A program made the translations under genes and the position numbers. A stretch of DNA of 64,000 nucleotides, taken from Streptomyces broussonetiae (GTDB lineage Bacteria > Actinomycetota > Actinomycetes > Streptomycetales > Streptomycetaceae). Location: NCBI RefSeq assembly GCF_009796285.1, contig NZ_CP047020.1, forward strand, positions 3,596,001-3,660,000, read 5' to 3'. Under the pieces are notes generated by a model. It did not search any database. It saw only the letters and a program-made list of their open reading frames with translations, and had not been told where the DNA came from. This document shows positions 21,986-29,344 of this stretch, piece by piece; within the stretch, counting starts at the first letter, position 1, and every line of letters starts with the position of its first letter.

Positions 21986-23029
21986 ATGCACCGTCGCGTC
22001 TTTCTCTCCTCCTTGCTGGGTGCGTCCGCAGCCGTGGCAGGCCTTGGCGGCTGCGCCAAGGGCGACGCCTCCGCCGACACCAGGGGCGCCGCCACCAGGC
22101 CGCTCGCCGACAAGGTCCCCGCCGGAACCAGCCTGAAGATCGCCTCGTACCAGAACGTGCAGCAGCTGCAGTTCAGGCTGGCGAAGCTGCCCCGGCTGCC
22201 CTTCACGGTGTCGAACTGGCTGAACATCGGCGCCGGTCCGGATGTCATCAACGCCTTCCGCGCGGGGTCCCTCGACCTTGCCGACAACGCGGGCATCCCG
22301 CCCATCCAGGCGCACTACCAGGGTTACGCCGCGAAGATCGTGGCGATCGACATCACCCGCAAGCCCAACTACCTCTTCGCGACCAAGCCCGGCAGTGACG
22401 TGCACACCGCCGACGACTTCAAAGGCAAGCGGCTCGCCTTCTCACAGGGCCAGGCGCAGGGTGTCGTCCTGCTGCGGGCGCTCAAGCGGGCGGGCCTGAG
22501 GTACGACGACGTGAAGCTGGTCCCGCTGACCAGCAACCAGTTCCTCACCGCCCTGCAGTCCGGGCAGGTCGACGTGGCTCCGCTCGCCATCAGCCAGGCA
22601 CCCGCCTATCTGAAGCAGTACGGAGCCAAGGGCGCCCGCACCATCGACACGGACGTCGTCGACCTGCTCAACCTGCTGTGGGCCCCGCAGTCGGTGCTGA
22701 ACGACCCCGCGAAGGCCGCCGCGATCGCCGCATACATCCCACAGTGGGCCCGGGGCCAGGTCTGGCAGTACGAGCACCCGGACGTGTGGAACGAAGAGTT
22801 CTACGTCAAGACCCAGAACCTGACCCCGGAGCAGGCGAAGTCCATCACCGCGCACGCCAACAAGCCTCTGTTCCCGCCCCGTTGGGACGAGGCGGTCAAG
22901 TGGGAGCAGGAGACGGCCGACCTGCTCGCCGCGGGCGGCTTCGTGAAGAGGTCCGACGTCTCCTCGCTCTTCGACCACCGCTTCGAGGCGCTCGCCGCCG
23001 AGGCCGTACCCGAGGAGTACCGGAAATGA
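21986..23029 (+). CDS. Sulfonate/taurine-type ABC transporter substrate-binding lipoprotein
   Basis: 347 residues. The signal peptide MHRRVFLSSLLGASAAVAG ends in a lipobox with Cys after GLGG; the RR pair suggests Tat export. The mature part is an NMT1/SsuA-like periplasmic binding fold: NWLNIGAGPDVINAF, AHYQGYAAKIVA, and LKQYGAKGA. It delivers an organosulfur compound to the permease. The stop overlaps the permease start (ATGA). Ligand class is inferred from the operon, which has a flavin monooxygenase and a TauD enzyme. Confidence 0.88.
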   Translation: MHRRVFLSSLLGASAAVAGLGGCAKGDASADTRGAATRPLADKVPAGTSLKIASYQNVQQLQFRLAKLPRLPFTVSNWLNIGAGPDVINAFRAGSLDLADNAGIPPIQAHYQGYAAKIVAIDITRKPNYLFATKPGSDVHTADDFKGKRLAFSQGQAQGVVLLRALKRAGLRYDDVKLVPLTSNQFLTALQSGQVDVAPLAISQAPAYLKQYGAKGARTIDTDVVDLLNLLWAPQSVLNDPAKAAAIAAYIPQWARGQVWQYEHPDVWNEEFYVKTQNLTPEQAKSITAHANKPLFPPRWDEAVKWEQETADLLAAGGFVKRSDVSSLFDHRFEALAAEAVPEEYRK

Positions 23030-23871
23030 CCGCCGTGACCACGACGGCCGCCGCCGCGGCCACCACCGCCGCGGAACGTCCCCAGGTCCGTCGGCGCCGC
23101 CGCCTGTCCCCCGGCCGCCGGCTGCCCGCGGCCCGGCTGGTCGGTCCGCTGCTCGTGCTCGCCCTGTGGGCCGCCGCCTCGGCCGCCGGCACCCTCGACA
23201 CGGGTGCGATCCCGGCGCCGTGGACGGTGGTGCGCACGGCCGGTCACCTGTGGACCGACGGCACGCTGCCCACCGACGTCCTGACCTCGCTGCGGCGCGC
23301 CGGGTACGGCTTCGCCATCGGCCTCGTCGCGGGCGTGCTGCTCGCGCTCGCCTCCGGGCTCAGCCGGACCGGGGAAGCGCTGATCGACGGGACCGTACAG
23401 CTCAACCGGGCGATCCCGACCCTCGGCCTGATCCCGTTGTTCATCCTCTGGCTGGGCATCGGGGAGACCTTCAAGGTCGCGATCATCGCGATCGTCGTCT
23501 ACATACCCGTCTACCTGAACACGCACGCCGCGCTGTCCGGCATCGACAGCCGGTACGTCGAACTCGCCGAGGTGCAGGGCCTGACCCGGCTCGCCTTCGT
23601 CCGCCAGGTCGTGATCCCCGGCGCGCTGCCCGGATTCTTCGTGGGGCTCCGGCTCGGCGTGACCGGCTCCTGGCTGGGCCTGGTGGTGCTGGAGCAGATC
23701 AACGCCACCAGCGGCCTCGGCTATCTGATGTTCCAGGCGCAGAACTACGGCCAGAGCGACGTCATCCTGGTCGGCCTGCTGATCTACGGCGTCTTCGGCC
23801 TGGTCTCCGACAGTGCGGTCCGTCTGATCGAACGGAGGGTGCTGTCATGGCGCCGCACACTGAGCAACTGA
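23026..23871 (+). CDS. ABC transporter permease, SsuC/TauC type
   Basis: 281 residues. The N-terminal 35 residues are basic and cytoplasmic, followed by six membrane helices. The EAA coupling loop reads ELAEVQGLTRLAFVRQVVIPGALPG in two parts around residue 185. ATG 23026 overlaps the upstream stop. It forms the channel with the ATPase that begins inside its last 25 bases. All features are those of the BPD-transporter family for sulfonate, nitrate or taurine uptake. Confidence 0.92.
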   Translation: MTAVTTTAAAAATTAAERPQVRRRRRLSPGRRLPAARLVGPLLVLALWAAASAAGTLDTGAIPAPWTVVRTAGHLWTDGTLPTDVLTSLRRAGYGFAIGLVAGVLLALASGLSRTGEALIDGTVQLNRAIPTLGLIPLFILWLGIGETFKVAIIAIVVYIPVYLNTHAALSGIDSRYVELAEVQGLTRLAFVRQVVIPGALPGFFVGLRLGVTGSWLGLVVLEQINATSGLGYLMFQAQNYGQSDVILVGLLIYGVFGLVSDSAVRLIERRVLSWRRTLSN

Positions 23872-24581
23872 CCCGCCCCGCCGTCCAACTCCGCGGACTG
23901 ACCCGGTCCTTCGGCGACCGTACGGTCCTCGACGGCATCGACCTCGACCTGCCCGCCGGCCAGTTCACGGCCCTGCTCGGGCACAGCGGCTCGGGCAAGA
24001 GCACCCTGCTGCGGGCGATCGCCGGAATCGACCACGGGGTGGCGGGCGACGGGCGGCTCACCGCGCCCGAGGGGGTCTCGGTGGTCTTCCAGGACTCCCG
24101 GCTGCTGCCCTGGCGCCGGGTGCTGGACAACGTGCTGCTGGGCGCGGACGGCAAGGGCGCCGTCGCACGCGGCCGGGCCGCCCTCGCGGAGGTCGGCCTG
24201 GGGGGCAGGGAGCGGGCCTGGCCGGGCGAGCTGTCCGGTGGCGAGGCGCAGCGGGCCGCCCTCGCCCGCGCCCTGGTCAGCGAGCCCGAACTCCTGCTGG
24301 CCGACGAGCCGTTCGGGGCGCTGGACGCGCTCACCCGGATCCGGATGCACCACCTGCTGCGCGCCCTGTGGACGCGTCACCGGCCGTCCGTGCTGCTGGT
24401 CACCCACGACGTGGACGAGGCGATCGTGCTCGCCGACCGCGTCCTCGTCCTCGACCAGGGCCGCATCGCCCTCGACCTGACCATCGACCATCCCCACCCG
24501 CGCTCCTACCGCGAGCCGGTACTGGGCGAATACCGCGAACGGCTGCTGACCGCCCTGGGCGTCACGGAGGACCACCAGTGA
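23847..24581 (+). CDS. ABC transporter ATPase, SsuB/TauB type
   Basis: 244 residues. Walker A GHSGSGKST (45-53), Q-loop VVFQDSRLLPW (79-89), signature LSGGEAQR (129-136), Walker B LLLADEP (149-155) and the H-loop THDVDEA are all present. The Q-loop ending RLLPW is typical of SsuB/TauB. The ATG lies inside the permease gene; the stop overlaps the monooxygenase start (GTGA). It energises uptake. Confidence 0.93.
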   Translation: MAPHTEQLTRPAVQLRGLTRSFGDRTVLDGIDLDLPAGQFTALLGHSGSGKSTLLRAIAGIDHGVAGDGRLTAPEGVSVVFQDSRLLPWRRVLDNVLLGADGKGAVARGRAALAEVGLGGRERAWPGELSGGEAQRAALARALVSEPELLLADEPFGALDALTRIRMHHLLRALWTRHRPSVLLVTHDVDEAIVLADRVLVLDQGRIALDLTIDHPHPRSYREPVLGEYRERLLTALGVTEDHQ

Positions 24582-25921
24582 CAGAGAGAAAGCTCCACCT
24601 GAACGCGTTCCTGATGAACACCGGCCACCACGAGGCGTCGTGGCGGCTGCCGGAGAGCGACCCGTACGCGCATGTCGACCTGCAGCACCACGTCCGCCTG
24701 GCCCGGATCGCCGAGCGCGGCACCTTCGACTCGCTCTTCCTCGCCGACGGCCCCCAGCTGTGGAGCAACCTCGCCCAGCGTCCGGCCGGCGCCCTGGAAC
24801 CGCTCACCCTGCTGACCGCGCTGGCGACGGCCACCGAGCACATCGGCCTGATCGCCACCGCCTCCACCTCCTACAACTCCCCCTACAACCTGGCCCGTAA
24901 GTTCGCCTCGCTGGACATCATCAGCGGCGGCCGGGCCGGCTGGAACATCGTCACCACGGCGGGCGCGGAGGCCGCCCGCAACTTCGGGCTGGACGCCGAG
25001 CCCGCGCACGCCGAGCGGTACGCCCGCGCCGCCGAGTTCCTCGACGTGGCCCGCAAGCTCTGGGACAGCTGGGAGGACGACGCGATCGTCGCCGACAAGG
25101 CGGCCGGCGTCTGGGGCGACGACAGCAAGATCCACCCGCCCCGGCACCGGGGCAGGTACTTCGGCGTCGAGGGCGCCCTCAACGTCCCGCGTACGCCCCA
25201 GGGCTACCCGCTGCTGGTGCAGGCGGGGTCGAGCGAGGACGGCAAGGCCTTCGCCGCGCGGTACGCGGAGGCGGTCTTCACCGCACAGCAGACCCTCGCC
25301 GACGCACAGGCCTTCTACGCCGACCTCAAGTCCCGCACCCGGCGGGCCGGGCGGGATCCCGGTCACCTCAAGGTGCTGCCCGGGATCGTGCCCGTACTCG
25401 GCTCGACCGAGGCGGAGGCACGGGCCGCCGAGCAACTGCTGGCGGAGCACATCGTGTACGACCACGGTGTGCTCCGCCTGGAGCGGCTGCTGCAACTCCC
25501 GTCCCACACACTGGAGTTGGATGCCCCGCTACCCGACGGCCTGCCGCCCGAGTCCGCCGTCGAGGGTGCGAAGAGCCGCTACACGCTCGTGGTGGAGCTG
25601 GCCCGGCGCGAGCGGCTCACCGTGCGGCAGCTGATCACCCGGCTGGGCGGCGGACGCGGCCATCTCACCTTCGCCGGGACACCCGAGCAGGTCGCCGACC
25701 AGATCGAGACCTGGTTCACGCAGGGCGCCGCCGACGGCTTCAACATCATGCCCCCCGTACTGCCCTCCGGACTGGACGCCTTCGTCGAGCACGTCGTACC
25801 GCTGCTGCGCGCCCGTGGCCTGTTCCGTGACGCGTACGGCCCGCGGCGGACCCTGCGGGAGCGCTACGGCCTGCCCCGCCCCGCCAACCAGTACCTGACC
25901 CCGGCTCCCGCCCTCGCCTGA
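24578..25921 (+). CDS. FMN-dependent monooxygenase, NtaA/SnaA/DszA family
   Basis: 447 residues, a luciferase-like (LLM class) flavin monooxygenase. Start GTG 24578 overlaps the ATPase stop. Family features: LNAFLMNTGHHEASWR at the start, FLADGPQLW, TASTSYNSPYNLARKFASLD and GRAGWNIVT. It needs FMNH2 from a separate reductase, which is not encoded here. In this operon it probably cleaves a C-S bond of an imported organosulfur compound (sulfone, sulfonate or dimethylsulfide-like). DszA-type sulfone or nitrilotriacetate-type substrates cannot be told apart by eye. Confidence 0.88.
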   Translation: MTERKLHLNAFLMNTGHHEASWRLPESDPYAHVDLQHHVRLARIAERGTFDSLFLADGPQLWSNLAQRPAGALEPLTLLTALATATEHIGLIATASTSYNSPYNLARKFASLDIISGGRAGWNIVTTAGAEAARNFGLDAEPAHAERYARAAEFLDVARKLWDSWEDDAIVADKAAGVWGDDSKIHPPRHRGRYFGVEGALNVPRTPQGYPLLVQAGSSEDGKAFAARYAEAVFTAQQTLADAQAFYADLKSRTRRAGRDPGHLKVLPGIVPVLGSTEAEARAAEQLLAEHIVYDHGVLRLERLLQLPSHTLELDAPLPDGLPPESAVEGAKSRYTLVVELARRERLTVRQLITRLGGGRGHLTFAGTPEQVADQIETWFTQGAADGFNIMPPVLPSGLDAFVEHVVPLLRARGLFRDAYGPRRTLRERYGLPRPANQYLTPAPALA

Positions 25922-25933
25922 AAGGACCCGCAC

Positions 25934-26830
25934 ATGTCCCTGGAGATCACCAAGCTCACCGCCCGCATCGGCGCCCGCGTCCTCGGCGTCGACCTCACCC
26001 GGCCGCTCGCCCCGGAGCAGGCCGACGCGATCCGCGAGGCACTGAACGTCCACAAGGCGCTGGTCTTCGCCGCCGACGGCCTGGACGACGCCGGCCAGCA
26101 GGCCTTCGCCCGGCACTTCGGTGACCTGACCACCGCCCACCCGACGGTCGGCGCGGTCGACGGCGCCCCGAACGTGCTGCCCGTCGACAGCGAGCGGGGC
26201 CGCGCCAACCACTGGCACACCGACGTCACCTTCGTCCTCAACCCGCCGCAGGCCAGCACCCTGCGCTCGATCACGGTCCCGTCGTACGGCGGCGAGACCC
26301 TGATCGCCAACGCGGCGGCGGCCTACCGCGACCTGCCCGAGCCCCTGCGCCGCTTCGCCGACACGCTGTGGGCCGAGCACACCAACGACTACGACTACGC
26401 CGTACCGGACGAGGAGATCGACGAGGAGAAGGCCGCCCAGCGCGCCCGGTTCACGTCCATCACGTACCGCACGGCCCACCCCGTGGTCCGCGTCCACCCG
26501 CTGACCGGCGAACGCGGCCTGTTCATCGGCGGGTTCGCGCAGCGCATCGCCGGCCTGTCCGTGGGCGAGTCCCGCAAGGTCCTCGACCTGCTCCAGGCCT
26601 ACGTCACCCGCCCGGAGAACATCCTGCGCCACCGCTGGGCGGAGAACGAGCTGGTCCTCTTCGACAACCGGATCACGCAGCACTACGCCATCGACAACTA
26701 CGACGGGCAGCCACGCCGGCTGCACCGGGTGACCGTCGCCGGTGACGTCCCGGTCGACACCGAGGGCAAGGAGAGCTACTCGATCAAGGGCGACGCCTCC
26801 CACTACACACCGGTGCTCACGGCTGCGTAA
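25934..26830 (+). CDS. TauD/TfdA-family Fe(II)/2-oxoglutarate dioxygenase
   Basis: 298 residues. It hydroxylates a carbon next to sulfur so that sulfite or sulfate is released. Iron ligands His95 and Asp97 (HWHTD) and distal His250 (QHYAID) are present, with the 2-oxoglutarate Arg in RRLHR (about 261-265). It starts 12 bases after the monooxygenase stop, last gene of the operon. Taurine, alkylsulfonates or sulfate esters are possible substrates. A terminator follows at 26868. Confidence 0.9.
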   Translation: MSLEITKLTARIGARVLGVDLTRPLAPEQADAIREALNVHKALVFAADGLDDAGQQAFARHFGDLTTAHPTVGAVDGAPNVLPVDSERGRANHWHTDVTFVLNPPQASTLRSITVPSYGGETLIANAAAAYRDLPEPLRRFADTLWAEHTNDYDYAVPDEEIDEEKAAQRARFTSITYRTAHPVVRVHPLTGERGLFIGGFAQRIAGLSVGESRKVLDLLQAYVTRPENILRHRWAENELVLFDNRITQHYAIDNYDGQPRRLHRVTVAGDVPVDTEGKESYSIKGDASHYTPVLTAA

Positions 26831-26867
26831 CCGCCGGTTCACCCTGCGTACGGCAGGTGTCCGGATA

Positions 26868-26905
26868 CTGGGCAGCCCGTTGGCCTGAGCGGACGGGCTG
26901 CCCAG
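26868..26905 (+). terminator. Terminator of the sulfur operon
   Basis: CTGGGCAGCCCGT (26868-26880) pairs with ACGGGCTGCCCAG (26893-26905), 13 bp perfect, loop of 12. It separates the dioxygenase from the second permease gene. Confidence 0.85.
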
Positions 26906-26949
26906 ACTGGCGGAGTTTTGCCCGCCCATTGCACGGGGGAGCCGCACCC

Positions 26950-28338
26950 ATGCCCGACAGCAGCACCACGACGCAGACGCCCCCGCAGCAACGGGGCGCC
27001 TCTCTCTCGCACGGCCTCAAACAGCGCCATCTGTCGATGATCGCGCTCGGCGGGGTGATCGGCGCGGGGCTGTTCGTCGGTTCGGGTGCGGGCATCGCCG
27101 CCGCCGGCCCGTCCATCGTGATCGCCTACACGGTCTCCGGCCTCCTGGTGATGCTGGTGATGCGGATGCTCGGCGAGATGTCGGCCGCCCACCCCTCCTC
27201 GGGTTCCTTCTCCGCGCACGCCGAGCGGGCGATCGGCCCCTGGGCGGGCTTCGCCGCCGGCTGGTCCTTCTGGATCCTGCTGTGCACGGCCGTCGGCCTG
27301 GAGGGCATCGGCGCCGCGCACATCGTCTCCGGCTGGGTGCCCGGCACGCCCGAGTGGGCCTGGGTGGCACTGTTCATGCTGGTCTTCTGCGGGACGAACC
27401 TGGCCGCCGTGAAGAACTTCGGCGAGTTCGAGTTCTGGTTCGCCGCACTGAAGGTCGGCGCGATCTCCCTCTTCCTGATCCTCGGCGTGCTGGCCATCGC
27501 GGGCGTGCTCCCCGGCACGGACGCCCCCGGCACCTCGAACCTCTCCCCCTTCCTCCCCCACGGCGGCAACGGCCTGATCATCGGCCTGCTCGCGTCCGTC
27601 TTCGCCTACGGCGGCCTGGAGACGGTCACCATCGCGGCGGCCGAGTCGCAGGACCCGGTCCGGGGCGTGGCGTCCGCCGTCCGTACGGCGATGTGGCGCA
27701 TCGCGCTGTTCTACATCGGCTCGATGGCGGTCGTGGTCACCCTGGTCCCGTGGAACTCGGCGGAGGTCGTCTCCAAGGGCCCGTACGTCGCCACGCTCGA
27801 CCACCTGGGCATCCCGGGTGCGGGCCAGCTGATGAACGTGGTCGTCCTGGTCGCCCTCCTCTCCGCGATGAACGCCAACATCTACGGCTCCTCGCGCATC
27901 GCGTTCTCGCTGGTCGAGCGGGGGCAGGGGCCGGGGTTCCTGGCCCGGCTCTCCGGCGGCGTCCCGCGCGTGGCGGTCCTGACCTCCTGTGTGCTGGGCT
28001 TCGTCTGCGTACTGCTCAGCTACTGGCGCCCGAACGACGTCTTCAAGTGGCTGCTGAACATGATCGGCGCGGTGATCCTGGTCGTCTGGATCTTCATCGC
28101 CGTCTCGCAGCTCCTGCTGCGCCGCCGCGTGGAACGCGAGACCCCCGAGAAGCTGGTCGTCCGCATGTGGGCGTTCCCGGTCCTCACCTGGGTCGCCCTG
28201 GCGGGCATGGTCACGATCTTCGTCCTGATGGCCCGCGAGGCGGACACCCGGGTACAGCTGTACTCGACCGGCGCGATGACGCTGGCACTGGCGGCGACGG
28301 GCTACGCCCGCCAACGGACGCGAGCCAAGAAGGCCTGA
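26950..28338 (+). CDS. Amino-acid permease, APC superfamily (second copy)
   Basis: 462 residues, about 12 membrane helices. MIALGGVIGAGLFVGSG in helix 1 and EFEFWFAALKV match the paralogue at 17558. ATG 26950 follows GGGGAG; a longer open frame contains the upstream terminator and is not used. Its place right after the sulfur operon could mean transport of a sulfur amino acid, but the intervening terminator argues for independent expression. Confidence 0.9.
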   Translation: MPDSSTTTQTPPQQRGASLSHGLKQRHLSMIALGGVIGAGLFVGSGAGIAAAGPSIVIAYTVSGLLVMLVMRMLGEMSAAHPSSGSFSAHAERAIGPWAGFAAGWSFWILLCTAVGLEGIGAAHIVSGWVPGTPEWAWVALFMLVFCGTNLAAVKNFGEFEFWFAALKVGAISLFLILGVLAIAGVLPGTDAPGTSNLSPFLPHGGNGLIIGLLASVFAYGGLETVTIAAAESQDPVRGVASAVRTAMWRIALFYIGSMAVVVTLVPWNSAEVVSKGPYVATLDHLGIPGAGQLMNVVVLVALLSAMNANIYGSSRIAFSLVERGQGPGFLARLSGGVPRVAVLTSCVLGFVCVLLSYWRPNDVFKWLLNMIGAVILVVWIFIAVSQLLLRRRVERETPEKLVVRMWAFPVLTWVALAGMVTIFVLMAREADTRVQLYSTGAMTLALAATGYARQRTRAKKA

Positions 28339-28392
28339 TCAGCGCCGGGCTTCGGCCCACCGGTCGGTGCGCCACCGACCCTTCCCCACGAC

Positions 28393-28422
28393 GTGCGGGT
28401 GCTCGGGACCGAGCACCCGCAC
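28393..28422 (+). terminator. Terminator after the second APC permease
   Basis: GTGCGGGTGCTCG (28393-28405) pairs with CGAGCACCCGCAC (28410-28422), loop of four bases. Fifty-five bases after the permease stop. Confidence 0.85.
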
Positions 28423-28477
28423 GCGCCGTTTCGCGCGCCCCCGGCATCCGCGTCCGCCTCTTGCTGCTAGCGTGCAG

Positions 28478-28494
28478 TTGCAAGATACTTGCAA
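28478..28494 (+). promoter_or_regulatory. Nur-box of sodF (nickel-responsive operator)
   Basis: TTGCAA-GATAC-TTGCAA is an exact TTGCAA-N5-TTGCAA motif, the inverted-repeat Nur site described for the Streptomyces coelicolor sodF promoter. It lies 24 bases before the ATG. With nickel present, Nur should bind here and repress this gene in favour of the nickel enzyme SodN (not in this window). Confidence 0.85.
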
Positions 28495-28517
28495 TAAGGT
28501 TCCGGAGGGGATCACCC

Positions 28518-29165
28518 ATGCCCGTCTACACGCTGCCCGACCTGCCCTACGACTACTCCGCGCTCGCTCCCGTGATCAGCCCGGAGATCATCGAGCTGCA
28601 CCACGACAAGCACCACGCGGCCTATGTGAAGGGCGCCAACGACACGCTGGAGCAGCTCGCCGAGGCGCGGGACAAGGAGACCTGGGGGACCGTCAACGGG
28701 CTCGAGAAGAACCTGGCCTTCCATCTGTCCGGGCACATCCTGCACAGCGTGTACTGGCAGAACATGACGGGCCCGAAGGACGGCGGCGGAGAGCCGCTCG
28801 CCGCCGACGGGGTCGGCGAGCTGGCCGAGGCGATCAAGGAGTCCTTCGGGTCCTTCGCCGCCTTCAGGACCCAGCTGTCCAAGGCCGCGGCCACCACCCA
28901 GGGTTCGGGCTGGGGCGTGCTCGCGTACGAGCCGCTGAGCGGGCGCCTGATCGTCGAGCAGGTCTACGACCACCAGGGCAACGTCGGCCAGGGCTCGACC
29001 CCGGTCCTGGTCTTCGACGCCTGGGAGCACGCCTTCTACCTGCAGTACCGCAACCAGAAGGTGGACTTCGTCGAGGCCATGTGGCAGGTCGTCAACTGGC
29101 AGGACGTCGCCCGCCGTTACGAGGCCGCCAGGTCCCGGGCGAACACGCTGCTGCTCGCCCCCTGA
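28518..29165 (+). CDS. sodF: Superoxide dismutase, Fe(Zn) type
   Basis: 215 residues. Converts superoxide to oxygen and peroxide in the cytoplasm. Metal ligands are His28, His76 (in HILHSVYW), Asp167 and His171 (DAWEHAFYLQY), all present. GGAGGGG eight bases before the ATG. The perfect Nur-box just upstream identifies it as the nickel-repressed Streptomyces SodF rather than a constitutive Mn enzyme. A terminator follows at 29220. Confidence 0.96.
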   Translation: MPVYTLPDLPYDYSALAPVISPEIIELHHDKHHAAYVKGANDTLEQLAEARDKETWGTVNGLEKNLAFHLSGHILHSVYWQNMTGPKDGGGEPLAADGVGELAEAIKESFGSFAAFRTQLSKAAATTQGSGWGVLAYEPLSGRLIVEQVYDHQGNVGQGSTPVLVFDAWEHAFYLQYRNQKVDFVEAMWQVVNWQDVARRYEAARSRANTLLLAP

Positions 29166-29219
29166 ATCGTCCTGCCTCGTGATCGTCTTCTCACCCTTCA
29201 CGTTGGCAGGCGGATGAAA

Positions 29220-29256
29220 GAAGACCCCCGCGAGGACGTGACTTGCGGGGGTCTTC
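29220..29256. terminator. Terminator after sodF
   Basis: GAAGACCCCCGC (29220-29231) pairs with GCGGGGGTCTTC (29245-29256), loop of 13 bases. Confidence 0.85.
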
Positions 29257-29344
29257 CCCACCCCGGGGTCCACCGAACGGCCGACCCCGAGTTCCACCGG
29301 GCACCCGTGTCCGGCAGACGCCCTGCCCAGCAAGGCTTTTGGGC

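Noticed and set aside
20389..22305. Long leftward open frame of 638 codons
   Set aside because: It is the complement of the ROK gene; Phe-Glu-Gly repeats come from the TTCGAA array and no family is recognised.
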